A stretch of 64,000 nucleotides of DNA from Pachyseris speciosa (taxonomy: Eukaryota > Cnidaria > Anthozoa > Scleractinia > Pachyseridae): assembly GCA_016490735.1 (NCBI GenBank), contig JAEMWC010000449.1, forward strand, positions 622,501 through 686,500, read 5' to 3'. Shown here piece by piece: positions 41,791-53,072 of the stretch. The translations under genes and the position numbers were made by a program. Below the pieces are notes generated by a model that saw only the letters and a list, made by a program, of their open reading frames with translations, was not told where the DNA came from and did no database searches. Numbering within the stretch: position 1 is the first letter of the stretch; the number at the start of each line of letters is the position of its first letter.

Positions 41791-43601
41791 TAGTTCAAAT
41801 GCATAGCGCCATAGCGCCATAAATGACGAATGAAGTAAACCATAGATCTGCGCAATTTTCGTAACCATAACCATATCGGGTTTGCATATAGGGCTGATAT
41901 TGAAGTGATTACAGACAGCTAATTATCCTACGCCTTATGCAAGCACTAACTGTCCTTATTACGTTTCAAGCACCAAACAATTGTCTGATTATTATTCTCT
42001 TTTAATTTTTTTCTTGCATCGTGCATGATGCCGCTAGCTTAATTTCCTAACAAACCATTCTGCACGTTCATACCATATTTGGCAAAAGCTGCACTATGAG
42101 GTTGAGGGGCTTCGTTGTTGTTTGTAATTTTGGTAGCAAAGAAACCTAGGAGCCCCCCACCCATCCACCCTCTTCCCCCTCCCCTTCCTTTCTGCTTCCC
42201 ATTTTTTACACGAAATATTTCGCATCAATAAACAGGATGACTGACGAACATAAACTGAGAATGTACATATGGAAATCATATATTTGAACTGTGGATTAAA
42301 GAATGAATATGTGAATGATCATCGCAGTTATGAACACAACTTAAGCAGCAGTGAAATTATTAAAGCCTGAAAAAAATTCAGGCTTGTACGCGACTCGAGC
42401 CTACGACCTCTCTGAAAAAGAACTGAGCTTACAAGCCAACTGGGAGTTGGTCATTTTGTTGATTCGTTATATACCTGTGAGCGATGAATAAATGTGAATA
42501 AATATATTTGAACTGTGGATAAACTAACATACTGAAACTAACAAGTAATTGGCTTACGTAAGCCAGTAGAACTTCCCTAAAGGGGCACATCTATGTCACC
42601 ATTATTGAGCTCTGTGCGTCATATCTAGCAATATTTACCATTTTTTATTTAGCATTTTAATGAGGCAAAAACATTAAGCATAATTCGAGCACTTTAGAGG
42701 GTTTTTCCCGGAAAATGAATTTTTTTCCGAGAAACTAAGAAAGAAATTATTTTTTTTAGAGTAAATGAGGTCTAAAACTCAAGATTCATAGATGATTTCG
42801 AGGAATATGTTTTCTTTGCTGTCTTTATGAACTTGTATACGTTGTTGTTGTTTTTGTTGTTACTTGCAACACTTGTACGCTTTTGTAAGTGTGAACAGTA
42901 AACACTTTGAAATTAATTAACACTTTGAAATTAATTAACCGTTTATAAATATAATGAGCATTATCCGAGCATTTTAGTGGCTTTTTTTGGGGAGACCGAG
43001 CATTTTAGTGGGAAAATTGGAGCATGAAGGTGGAGCATTTTAGTGGGGAAACAAAAGCATGTAATGTACAAAAGCCTAACACAGGACGTTTTAAGGCTGA
43101 AATAAAGCAGTATCTTATGCTTTGCATTCTGTGTATTAAGAGTGATAATAACCTCGTTCTCAACCTAGTTACGACTAGTCACTGGTGGATTATTTCGACT
43201 TTCTCGACTTGTTTCAAACCAAAACGTCGGCGAACTCTGAATTCATTTGGGGCTCTTTAAAAATCTTTAAAATAACCAACAAATGCGCAATGAAGGCCCG
43301 CCAAGTTTAATGAATCCTTGGTTAAATTTGTTTCTCTCGTTAATCTAAATGATGATAGCCCAATATCTCAAGCAGTTTAAGGCCTTGTTTTTAAAAAATG
43401 TCCAGAAATATGGTTTATCGCCTTTATCTTTCTCCAAATTGCCTAAGAACGGATGACCCCACCCCCTCCCTTTCCCCCCTCCCCTGAAAATAAATCTTGT
43501 TGTCCTCTTTTGCCTTAACCAGTTGCCAATTTTGTTTTTTAAAGTGCCGCCAATTTCCTGCGCATACATTAGTTCAGACAATTACTATGCCTCATTTTGT
43601 A
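41791..43601. other. receptor 4 downstream spacer with repeats
   Basis: Includes the tRNA-like element at 42279-42520, an 18-bp tandem pair at 42900-42945 (AACACTTTGAAATTAATT twice) and several AGCATTTTAGTGG words at 42960-43050. 43080-43330 matches 58770-58930 (older unit flank). No gene seen. Confidence 0.4.
42279..42520 (-). mobile_element. diverged relative of the tRNA-like tandem repeat
   Basis: Shares AATGATCATCGCAGTTATG and the AAAGCCTGAAAAAAATTCAG block with the repeats at 46.3-47.1 and 61.2-61.7 kb, in minus orientation, with a decayed tRNA-like head (CTACGACCTCTC). Copies of TATTTGAACTGTGGAT bracket it 224 bp apart, so it too looks like part of a tandem unit. Confidence 0.55.
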
Positions 43602-44477
43602 TTACATTGCATGAAGTTCAGTAGGTTGAACACGACTTGAATGCCCAATCTTCCTGCAAATCAGCTGCTTGTACACTGCTTTCCTGAACTCTTGCATTCT
43701 TATGACGTATATCACAGGATTCACTATTGAGCAGGCGTAAAATAGCACATACACTGGTAACGAAATGTGAAATTTTGTCGCCAAGGACAGTTCATTCCAC
43801 ACGTCCAATGGAATAACTCCGTAAATGGCATGAGGTACGATGCTCAGTATGGAAACAGTGGTAACTATGATTAAAGTAATGGACAGTTTCCTGTCTGAAG
43901 CAACTGCACCACCAGGGTGGGGAGGAGGATTACTTTTGATTTTTACAATAATAGTGACGTGAGAAACTATAAGTATCAATAGGGTGAAAACAATTAATGA
44001 TGTCCATAGGTAAGAAGTAAATTGTGGCATAAACAGATATAAGGCAGTATCCAAAGATGCTAGAAGTAACGCTAACAACCAACAGCAAATGATGGTTTTA
44101 AAGTAAAACCACTCTTCAATTAAGCAGTGCTTGAAGGGATAAAGCGTTGCATGAAGACGCTCTAAACAAAGTAAGCAAAGATTGCTAAAAGAAGCCATAG
44201 GAAACATGTCATATGCGATAGAAATACTGAGATACTGCCAGTTAAATCCACTCGCATGATCCGTCTCTAAATAGTATATTTCCAGTGGTCCCGTCACTGC
44301 TCCCACCAGTAGATCAGCTGTAGTCAGGTTTATTATCAGGTACGTACTGCGCCTGCGTAACTGGCGGTTTCGTGCGAAGGCGATGAGAGTGAAGGCGTTT
44401 ATTATCACTATCACAATAGATTCAGTGACGAGCACTGCCAACCAGATTGTATCCTCTTGAGAAGAACCATTACTCAT
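43602..44477 (-). CDS. class A orphan GPCR, receptor 4
   Basis: A complete 291-residue receptor, more diverged than receptors 1-3. Seen: N-terminus MSNGSSQED with sequon N3-G-S; INAFTLIAFARN in TM1; NLTTADLL in TM2; LERLHATLYP after TM3; CCWLLALLLA in TM4; SNPPPHPGG in the third loop; NPVIYVIRMQEF at the end of TM7; and a tail ending in His-Ala-Met. Cytosolic faces (loops 1 and 2, the helix 8 start) match receptors 1-3 closely, while the outer loops differ, as expected if G-protein coupling is kept and ligand preference varies. A minus-strand acceptor (CTACCTCAG, about 44532) precedes it. It sits in an older unit. Confidence 0.92.
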   Translation of the reverse strand: MSNGSSQEDTIWLAVLVTESIVIVIINAFTLIAFARNRQLRRRSTYLIINLTTADLLVGAVTGPLEIYYLETDHASGFNWQYLSISIAYDMFPMASFSNLCLLCLERLHATLYPFKHCLIEEWFYFKTIICCWLLALLLASLDTALYLFMPQFTSYLWTSLIVFTLLILIVSHVTIIVKIKSNPPPHPGGAVASDRKLSITLIIVTTVSILSIVPHAIYGVIPLDVWNELSLATKFHISLPVYVLFYACSIVNPVIYVIRMQEFRKAVYKQLICRKIGHSSRVQPTELHAM

Positions 44478-45040
44478 ACTTTTACTGCACTTGAAACTTC
44501 TCCTGTTATAACCTGTTCTCCTGGCGCGCTGAGGTAGAAACTGCAGAAAAGAAAAAAATTACTTTTGAAGGAGAATTCGGTGACCCGTTGAATGTGTTTA
44601 TGCTCTATTTTATAATTTTGGAACCCGCGTCTTAGAAGCCACATATGGATTGATGGATGTTACATTTATACGAGTCGTCAGTTTCTTTCTTCATGCGTGT
44701 TTTTAAATGGCTACCTTTGAGCAAATAGAAAAATCGATCAACTTGGTAAACACGGATGACATCAGTGGTGGTAAACGTCTCATCTGACATACGAAAATGA
44801 TGCCGAGATGTCGGGCGGTGCCATAATATTCGTTAAGTTTATTGTTGATTTGAGACATCTTTTCCTCTTTTTTTTTCCAGATTTCGTTTCTCCTTTTCTC
44901 GCACACAAAAAGACGTTTTACCTAATGCGTAGAGACCATTTGAAAATGATCGCTCCATTCACTTTTGGGATTTGAAGATTACGATGAAGACTTTGCTCCT
45001 TTGTATATTTATGGTCTGAACTGGACCATAACACACTCTG
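44478..45040. other. receptor 4 upstream spacer
   Basis: Diverged counterpart of 4278-4860. Holds the conserved acceptor. No gene seen. Confidence 0.4.
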
Positions 45041-45041
45041 T

Positions 45042-45151
45042 TTAACAATTAGATAATGAGCTCGAGATTTCTATCGCGTGATAGCTGATGAGGGCGCAGC
45101 CCGAATCAGCTATCACGCACAGAAAAAGAGAGCGAATAATCTAATTGTTTT
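45042..45151. mobile_element. hairpin MITE-like element
   Basis: The outer arms AACAATTAGAT / ATCTAATTGTT surround an inner hairpin TGATAGCTGAT / ATCAGCTATCA. Its apex is GAGGGCGCAGCCCGA (two sheared-type G-A steps and a GGGC/GCCC stem). Confidence 0.6.
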
Positions 45152-46331
45152 AGTATAAATATACTAGTCGTTCAAAACTAAACAAGTAAATTATTTATAT
45201 CCTCCTCGCAGACACGTCGAAAACGCGAAGAAGCGGTCACCATTTTGTTGAAAAGCGCCACTCACTATCTATCACAGAATAGATAGCGAGTAACATAGCT
45301 AATCAGAGAACTAGCGGTACTCGCATGAGCAGAAGAAAACGCATTGTGATTGGCTAACGAAGGGAGGGTATTTAGCGTTGAATTGCATGCATGGCAAGGG
45401 ATCGTTTTGTTTCTACTTTCCGAAAACAAAACCATTTTAAAGGGTTTATGTTCCGTGCAAACGTCACACAAATCATTGGAATAGAATGAATTAACACAGA
45501 ATAAATGAAAGTTAAAGTTGGGAGATGGCGTTGGCGCTGAACGGTAAGGAGGGCGAAAATAATAGTGCAGGCAAACTAAATAGTAACAGTGAGCCCGCCC
45601 GCTTGGATCTGATTGGATACTCCTTGGTGATATGCCATTCCCTGCTCCAACCCAATCCTTGTAACTGATACACGTAGTACATTAAGCTATGAAAATGGCT
45701 CGATATAAAATTACATTTATGGGTAGCATATGTTTGTTTTAAAGAGTTTATGTTCCATGCAAACGTCACACAAATCATTGGAATAGAATGAATTAACACA
45801 TAATAAATGTCTTCCCAATTTTGAGCAAAAAATTTGACTTCTTTGAAAGACTGAAAAAGCTGCTTGTTACTCTCCGAAGCACAACAAATCGTCGGCACAA
45901 CAACTTCTTCATCTTCCGAGTTCTTCGAAGTTCAAGTTTTCTTTTTACTTGGGTTGTATTCTGCTAAAGAGGTATAGAAATCGAGTGCTAGCTTGAAAAC
46001 ATGCTCCAAGATACTCCATAAGGTGAACTTTCGAGTGGTGAAAGAAATTAAGAGAAAAATATTTTTCTCGTGAAATGCTCAAAACTTCGATCAATCGATC
46101 GATGATGGCGCCCGGCGGGCATGTGGGGTTGAAAAACAAAATGATTCAATGCTTCAAGGGCTGTAACTTTTCCACAGCATGTTGCAGCTCAACAGAAAGA
46201 ACACAGATTTGTATACTAGTAATGGGAGGAACTAATAACTCAAATTATTTCTTTGGACCGCCGGGGTGCGTGTACTTGAGTGGATGCAATTGAATTGAAG
46301 CTTAAAATTTGATTTAATCTTTCTTTACTTT
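45152..46331. other. spacer; weak homology to 8.2-8.5 kb
   Basis: Small hairpin at 45250-45293. 45425-45500 and 45740-45810 share a direct repeat (GTCACACAAATCATTGGAAT). 46030-46290 is a broken homolog of the possible exon at 8231-8437. No intact gene. Confidence 0.4.
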
Positions 46332-46665
46332 GTGAATGACATATGAAATGAATCAGATATGAGCTGCGGATATGAAATCAAATGAAGAATGATCCTCGCA
46401 GTTGTGAACGCAATTTATGCAATTGCGAAAAGAAGCCCGAAAAAAATTCAGGACTTCAACGTGGTTTGAACCCGTGACCTCGCGATTACCGGTGCGCGAT
46501 GCACCGGTAATCGCGAGGTCACGGGTTCAAACCCCGTTGAAGTCCTGAATTTTTTTCGGGCTTCTTTTCGCAATTGCATAAATTGCGTTCACAACTGCGA
46601 GGATCATTCTTCATTTGATTTCATATCCGCAGTTCATATATGATTCATTTCATATGTCATTCACA
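46332..46665. repeat. near-perfect 334-bp palindrome of tRNA-like repeats
   Basis: Left arm 46332-46495 and right arm 46501-46665 are inverted copies with a 5-nt centre (GCGAT) and only a few mismatches. Each arm starts inside the tRNA-like head (GCACCGGTAATCGCG) and runs through the body. Head-to-head arrangement. Confidence 0.88.
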
Positions 46666-46706
46666 CTCATTTCTTTCACGGGAACATATGAACCCACAAT
46701 TGACCT

Positions 46707-46747
<41 letters not shown>

Positions 46748-46956
46748 ATCGCACCGGTAATCGCGAGGTCACGGGTTCAAACCCCGTTGAGGTCCTGAAT
46801 TTATTTCGGGCTTCTTTTCGCAATTGCATAAATTGCGTTCACAACTGCGAGGATCATTCTTCATTTGATTTCATATCCGCAGTTCATATATGATTCATTT
46901 CATATGTCATTCACACTCATTTCTTTCACGGGAACATATGAACCCACAATTGACCT

Positions 46957-46997
<41 letters not shown>

Positions 46998-47112
46998 ATC
47001 GCACCGGTAATCGCGAGGTCACGGGTTCAAACCCCGTTGAAGTCCTGAAATTTTTTCGGCTTCTTTTCGCAATTGCATAAATTGCGTTCACAACTGCGAG
47101 GATCATTCTTCG
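46501..47112 (+). mobile_element. tandem tRNA-Thr-like SINE repeats, 250-bp period
   Basis: The same landmarks recur at 46501, 46751 and 47001. Complete tRNA-like heads lie at 46722-46796 and 46972-47046. Each has GGCTTCA paired with TGAAGTC at the acceptor, GCTC/GAGC in the D arm, and ACGGG-TTCAAAC-CCCGT in the T arm. GGT is at the anticodon position (Thr), but the anticodon stem does not pair. The heads are therefore tRNA-derived rather than working tRNA genes. The body (CGCAATTGCATAAATTGCG palindrome, CGAGGATCATTCTTC) is non-tRNA. Confidence 0.8.
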
Positions 47113-47798
47113 TTTGCTTTCTTTACTTTGTTAAGCAATAAAACTGGTATTTTTCTCTCAACTGGAATTAAATGGCAATCATCTGTACTCGTTTTGGACC
47201 CAAAGAAATAGTTGAATTATTTGTTTGTTTTGCTCTCTAAAATGCGAAGGAGTAGTGTTTTCAGGTGTTTATTACTAAGCAGCCTAACTAGACTGTTTTG
47301 TGCCTAGACAGTGAAAGAAATTTTTCCCTTTTTTGTAAACACGTAATCGTAGTGAGTCCTTGTAAAATTAAGGATAAATATGACTCGCGTTCTCTGAAGC
47401 TTTTTAAAGCACTTTACAGGTAATTTTGTTGGAGATCTTGTTCAAAGTTTGTCCTTTCTTGGTTGCCGTGTTTTGCCGATTCTTGTCCCAAGCCAAGCCG
47501 GCGTCTCTGAATGAAATACTCCAAAATGTGAATTAGGTCGTTCTCGAGAAAAAGTGGAATAATGCACATCAATAAAACTTTTTATTTGACCTTAAACTGC
47601 AATGACAAACTTTCGAAACGATCTGTCACACCAAGGAAGAGCTAGTACATGAAATGAGCCAATATGTCTGTGATTTCTAATTTTATCGTGATTTCTGTTC
47701 GTTGGATTTTGACAGTTGACTTCAAAATGGCTTTTTTCCCTTTTTCGCGCACTTGCCAGAGGATTTGCTTGTTTTCTCTTGAAGACTCATGCGATTGA

Positions 47799-47917
47799 AG
47801 AAAAATTCATTGCCTAACTGTTGAATTCCACGGGAAATTTCACTTGAATAACCGATATCGCACTCATAGCGTGAAATTTCCCGTCGAATTCACCTCAAAG
47901 TAGGCAATGAATTTTTC
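47799..47917. mobile_element. hairpin MITE-like element
   Basis: The arms start GAAAAATTCATTGCC and end GGCAATGAATTTTTC. The inner arms GGGAAATTTCAC / GTGAAATTTCCC are also inverted. Confidence 0.65.
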
Positions 47918-48782
47918 TATAGAATACTAGCAGATTTATACTAACAAAGAATTATTAGCGAGTAGCTATTTATACTACAAATAGATATCAAATAAACTGA
48001 AATGTTTGAAATGATCGGCCAATCGGACAATCTACCACCATGTTGTTTGTTCGTTCCGAATGCCGTTCTTGACCACTTGTGAATGCTGTTCTTTTCTGAT
48101 CTGTAACCAGGATTTGTCCTGCTACCGAATATAACTTACCCCTATTGTGAAGCGATGCTCAACTTTTTTCTTGTGTTGGATGCCGTTTCCTAGCAGTGAT
48201 AGGAGCGTTTGACTTAACTGCGCCAAGTTCTTGCGAGTTTTTAGGTTTTCATTAAAGCAAAGTAAAGGATAATAATTCTCAGACGCGTAATTAATTCATT
48301 GATCTTTGGATCCCCTACTGTTTCAACTTTTCAATTCTTCTCTGATGTTTGCACCGCATATCTTTCTTTCCTTTTCTATTGAATCTTCAGTTAACTTTTT
48401 GCTGTCGTTATGAGTTTCACCGGAATTGATGGTCGAAAACCAGTGCCACTTAGGTGCTGTATTCTTGTGTGATAAAAGCGGAGCCAATTTGCTTTCAATT
48501 GAATCAGCTGCTCTACCTTCAGACGGTAGCAAAGTGAGTCAAATTACCATAAGGCAATATACTCTCTACTTTCAGCCAAGAAAATTTAATTTTGAACAAT
48601 CTCATTCGCTGTCGGTCCATTAGCATTTCTAAATACCTTTAAAAGCTGTGTTTATAGGCTGAAAAGATATTGAGTTGTTCGGGTAGAATTGACACTTCTT
48701 GAAAAGTAAAATTGAATTTGAGCTTCGCCTGCAAAATGAGATGCTAAATATCTTCTAACAGTTGTTTTCAACATTTCCGACG

Positions 48783-48870
48783 ATTATTTCCCAAGAGAAA
48801 AGCAACCTTCTTTTAATGCATTAATTATTATTTCCCAAGAGAAAAGCAACCCTCTTTTAATGCATTGATT
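48783..48870. repeat. 44-bp tandem duplication
   Basis: Two copies starting ATTATTTCCCAAGAG, nearly identical. Confidence 0.85.
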
Positions 48871-49568
48871 ACGGAACTCGAATTGCGGTCAATTGCGTCA
48901 CTACAGTATCTGAATCCTAGTCCTTTCAGAATAAATATTAGGAAATTTTGCTCAACAATTATTGGATGAATATACAATTATTCATCGAAATGGAGGTGAA
49001 TAGTGGTGGTTAGTGGTTTTAGTATATACCACACAAGCTTAATAGTTAGCGGACCAAAACATTACTTTATATGTGACAATATACCGACAAGCGGTCGGAA
49101 ATTGTAAAATCTCGTGCGCCGGCTGCTCGGAGGTGAATTGTACTTGTTAATCCCCTCCGAGTTAACCAATCAGAGCGCGCGAAAAGCACTATTCACTTGT
49201 GTGGTATATATAACTGGAATGATATTGCCATTTCTATTCGCCAAAAACCAACCAACCAAACAACTATCTTTCAGTATTAATTTCTACCACGCGCTCATAT
49301 AAAACTTTTTTTGCTTCTGTTTCTCATCTCCTCCATTTATAGTAGGTTTCCTCTTTTTGTCTTAACAAATTATGTATTGTACTTTAAAAGGGCATATAAT
49401 TAGTTTGCTATATCATGCCCTTCTCCACTCCTTCTTTATTTCTAGTCACTGTAAAAAAAGTATCATACAATACGCTAATGTGGAGTAAATAAAGAAAATT
49501 AAATCAGTTTTAGTAATCCTGATTACATCATGTACGTATAGTGATGAACTTCGTAACTATGTTCAGAG

Positions 49569-50217
49569 GGTTCCCACTTTATTTCAAAGACAAGCCAATC
49601 CTGGGATACTGTGTGGACTACGGCTTCAGGGACGACATACACGAGTTTTTCTTCCATGCCTTGACTGTGGTTGTCGACGCGCGGGAGAATGGGTCCAAGG
49701 AACACTCCTTAGTAAGTGCCAAGCGCCAAACTTTATTTCGCTTGTTATCCTCTTGTTGTTGTTTTTTGTTTTGTTTGTTTGTTTTTAATTCCATATTCAC
49801 CACAGGTTTAGTTAAGCGACACGCATTTAGCTAGATGACTAATTCAATTTCCACTAAGCTAGGGCAAGCCTTTTTTTTTTTTTCTTTTTCTTTTTTTTTT
49901 TTGCGTTGTTAAAACTTGTTGCTTGTTCCTAACCTTGTCACTAAATGTGGCTAACAAAGCTCATTTCATTTGGTCTCAGTTCACGGAAGTTGTTGATTAT
50001 ATCAAGAAACGTGAGGTACGCATACCCTTGTACTGTTTTTCGTCTTCTTGTCATTTCTTATCAGTTGTCAGCTACGTCATCAAATCGAAAACAATTGTAA
50101 ACTTTTATGAAGTGGGTTGTTTCTAATTTACGTACCATTTTTTTTTTTTTATCCATCTCATTCATAGATCAAAGATTCTAAAGTGTATACCACTGGTTAT
50201 GGCATAGATACTGAGTA
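49569..50217 (+). pseudogene. exon block of unrecognised gene, older unit
   Basis: Exon A homolog 49569-49711 (143 nt, donor TTA|GTAAGT) encodes YFKDKPILGYCVDYGF and TVVVDARENGSKEHS. Exon B homolog 49980-50015 (36 nt, acceptor TCTCAG, donor GTACGC) encodes FTEVVDYIKKRE. Both are open with exact boundaries. Exon C homolog starts at 50168 (IKDSKVYTTGYGID) but hits TAA where unit 2 has a Tyr codon (50215-50217). So the block is either a pseudogene or a truncated form. Many changes from unit 2 are conservative, hinting at past selection. Confidence 0.6.
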
Positions 50218-52029
50218 ATGCCCACACTTCACGGCATGGTAAGGTGACAGGGGAAGTTCCAAACGTTAAAGGCAAATCACTCTCTGACATGTCCTGTCAG
50301 TGACCAACCTTCATTGTTTACATCCTGCGTCACATGCCCTCGACGACCAATGATCTCTAGAAAGGACGATTGGCATGACTCCACTAACTGAAAGGTCTCT
50401 TAATTATTTTAGTCGCCTGTCGTGTGCTCTAGCTCGTTATTGATGCATTTGTAGGCTCTGAAGCAACTTTTAAGAAAAGTACGCATTTTTTTACTGTCAA
50501 AATATAAGTACTCCGGGCGTGTAAAACCTTAAAATCCCAAAAGGGGTATCTGTGTGGAGATTCAGACCATTTTGGCCTAAAACTAGATAGAGTCTGAGTA
50601 ATCTTTACCTGCAAATCTGGAATAGGGTAGAAAAATCTTATTTTGGTTTGAAATTCGAAAACTGGTATAGTAACATACAGGTCCAGGTAAGGAATTGGAT
50701 ACAGAAAGAGTACGACAGGACATTCCTCCATCGAGCAAACAATGAAAACTGTTTTAGGGCTTCAAACCATTTGAAGACGTTAAATCTAAAAAAAACTAGG
50801 ACATGTGTGGTCATTATTCCAAGCAACAGCTGTTACCATAGCGACGGTACCGCGTTATCAAGTAAATTTCAAGTATACTTTTAAAGGCCGGTTTTGCTCA
50901 CTCCTGCACTTTTCTTCAATCTTTACAAGGAAATGTTAAACTTCTACACTTTTTCTTATCTGTTCAAGGAATTATCATGGTAGCAAAGCATTTAGTTTAC
51001 ATTCAGCCTCCTCGGTGGCTGTGGTTCGTAAGATATTTAAGTAAGAGAACGGCTAAATGTATGCAAATTACGGGCTTTGTGACTTGTCCGTGCTTTCAAA
51101 TATTTTACATCACAACTACCTAGCTATATATATAGGAGGCTCAATGTGAATTTATGTTCTGCTACCATGATAATTCCTTGAGCAGAGAAAAAAGTGCAAA
51201 AGTTTAATATTTCCCTGTAAAGCGTGAAGAAAATTTCAGGAATGAACAAAAACCGACCGTCAAAACTTTATTTGCAATATTATTTATTACTTGAAAACCC
51301 ACTTTCAGCCTACAAGTTGCAGTTCAGCTTCATAAATTATGCTCAATCGTTATGCTCAAACATCTGACCCGGTGTTTCATTTATCGCCATTATTTCTTCA
51401 TTCTTGGTCAGTTCCGATCTCACTGTTTAATTCGCCTTAGACTTTGTGGATTTGCTGTCCCACTTCTCGCACTAGCTGTATAGCTATCTGCGTGTGAATT
51501 ATTCAAAACTGCTACCTCTTGATTAGAAAAAAACAAACAAACAAACAACTGCAGATGGCACTGTAGGAAAGGCTTCATCTAGCACGCGAAAATGTTGCAA
51601 GTTATCACAAGGTATATTTGAGTTAAGTGTCCTGATTTGTTCGTTCTTTTCTTACTTTGTTCGTATTTTCTTCAGTCAAGCAACAGCAAAAGCTAACCGC
51701 TAATTACAGCAAATAAAAATAATAATAACAAAAACAAAATGTATTTGACCTGATTTATAGAGTTCATTTCCAATTACCAGCTAACGCCAAGTTTGCCGAA
51801 TTTGCAACGACGTCAAAAGTGATAAGAACTGACCAAAGATGATAAGGGCTTTTTACTGGGGCGAGGAACGCCGCCCGAGTCTGAAAATGAGCTCGGTTTT
51901 TTTCGTCGTCGTCGTCTTTGTCGTTGTCGTCGAGTTTCATCCACAAAGCTCACTTATGGCGTTTCTGCGCAAGCGCTAACTAATAATGGTCATTTTGGAA
52001 TAAGTAAACTATTTTTACCTATGTAGCTA
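50218..52029. other. spacer, no gene seen
   Basis: 50930-51190 is flanked by inverted words (AAGGAATTATCATGGTAGCA near 50967, and TGCTACCATGATAATTCCTT near 51161), suggesting a 200-bp decayed hairpin element with a receptor-flank-like patch after it (51360-51500). No gene. Confidence 0.45.
50960..51182. mobile_element. element with long inverted ends
   Basis: A ~22-bp near-perfect inverted pair (CAAGGAATTATCATGGTAGC and its reverse) bounds about 180 bp. A non-autonomous DNA element is likely. Confidence 0.55.
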
Positions 52030-52035
52030 TGCTGA

Positions 52036-52390
52036 ATGATCGTCCATCCAGCGTCCATTCAGCTCTACACCAACAAGATTGCCTCACATGCTGTTACCCT
52101 TACCGAAACCATTCAGCTGCTCGGCTACCTGAAACGTAAACATGACCCCCTCAGCGACCGTTCTATCCATCTCCTCAACTGGACTCTCACCATGACACGT
52201 TATGCCATCCACAAGTCTGCCACAGAATACCGTCTCCATACCACACCGTCCCCCCCGTCCGTCATCTTCCAAGCCTCAGTAAAAGCACACCTCCAATACC
52301 AGTAAAAGCTTTACCGACTTCGCCAGAATCACTATTACTTCCCGTACGACTGGTGTATCGGAAACGCTCTCGCAACCATTTCCAATAACT
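52036..52390 (+). pseudogene. transposon-derived ORF fragment
   Basis: Encodes KIASHAVTLTETIQLLGY, DRSIHLLNWTLTMTRYAIH and VKAHLQYQ. After the stop at 52303 the same frame continues as YYFPYDWCIGNALA. A helical His/Leu/Trp-rich tail of this style is seen behind reverse transcriptase domains in some LINE-like elements, but no RT motif is present, so the origin is inferred only. Base composition is richer in C than the surroundings, suggesting a recent insertion. Confidence 0.4.
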
Positions 52391-53072
52391 ACTCTCTACG
52401 GAACAATAAACATTTTTATTTCTCTATTTCTGGAACACCACAAAGACCTGAAAAAAAAAAAAAAAAGAGTAATGACACCATGAGACAGAATTAGATTGCA
52501 AATTAATTACCATCAATTCTTGTAAATATATTATGCTATGCTTTTAGAGTAAAAAAAAATCTTCACCGCTTGAGATGCAGATGTTCCGGCTTTGATTCCC
52601 GCTATCGACACCTTTTCTTCTTCTTCTTTGTTTTCTTTTTCTTTTCTTTCTTTTTTTTTTTTCTTTTTTCGTTTCTTTTTTTTTTTCATCTTCTTTTTTA
52701 AATGTATTTTTTTTCACAAGTGTTATAATTATTGTAAGTTATAAACGGTTGAGCTGTAAAGCAATTTTCAAGGGATATATGTTGATAGAGGTCTATGGAT
52801 ATACACTGCAAAGAAACAGACACGAACCGATGAATGATTCCTGTTGTCACGTATCGGAAAACGTCGATTCACCTCGTGTCTTTGAAGTTTGTTAAGAGAA
52901 GTGTCCATACGAATGTTTGCAAGTTCAACAGCGAGAAGAAAGCTTTTAAAATGACCGAAATTAACTCCAGATGTTAGACTGCCGTATTTCCCCGTGGCCG
53001 CTACATATTAAACTAATTTTGAGTCGGTGGTACATTTTGTTGAATAACTCAAGTACGGACATTACACACCCC
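52391..53072. other. low-complexity spacer
   Basis: Poly-A near 52450 and a long T/C-rich tract at 52610-52690. No gene seen. Confidence 0.4.

Larger units (their letters stand above)
47113..49568. other. receptor-4 unit spacer, no gene seen
   Basis: 47985-48160 matches 4885-5060, and 48640-48800 matches 6050-6220, so it is the diverged upstream flank of receptor 4. Contains a hairpin element (47799-47917) and a 44-bp tandem duplication (48783-48870). No gene. Confidence 0.45.

Noticed and set aside
45080..45120. hammerhead ribozyme around CTGATGAGGGCGCAGCCC
   Set aside because: GAA is followed by U rather than A, and there is no separate cleavage strand. The flanks simply pair as one hairpin.
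46722..46796. functional tRNA-Thr (GGT) gene
   Set aside because: Acceptor, D and T arms pair, but the anticodon stem does not, and the head is always followed by the same non-tRNA body, so it is a tRNA-derived repeat.
46900..47106. ORF containing GFEPVTSRLPVRCSNQ (also at 61246-61485)
   Set aside because: It reads the antisense of the tRNA-Thr-like repeat. Identical peptides at two loci reflect the repeat, not a gene.
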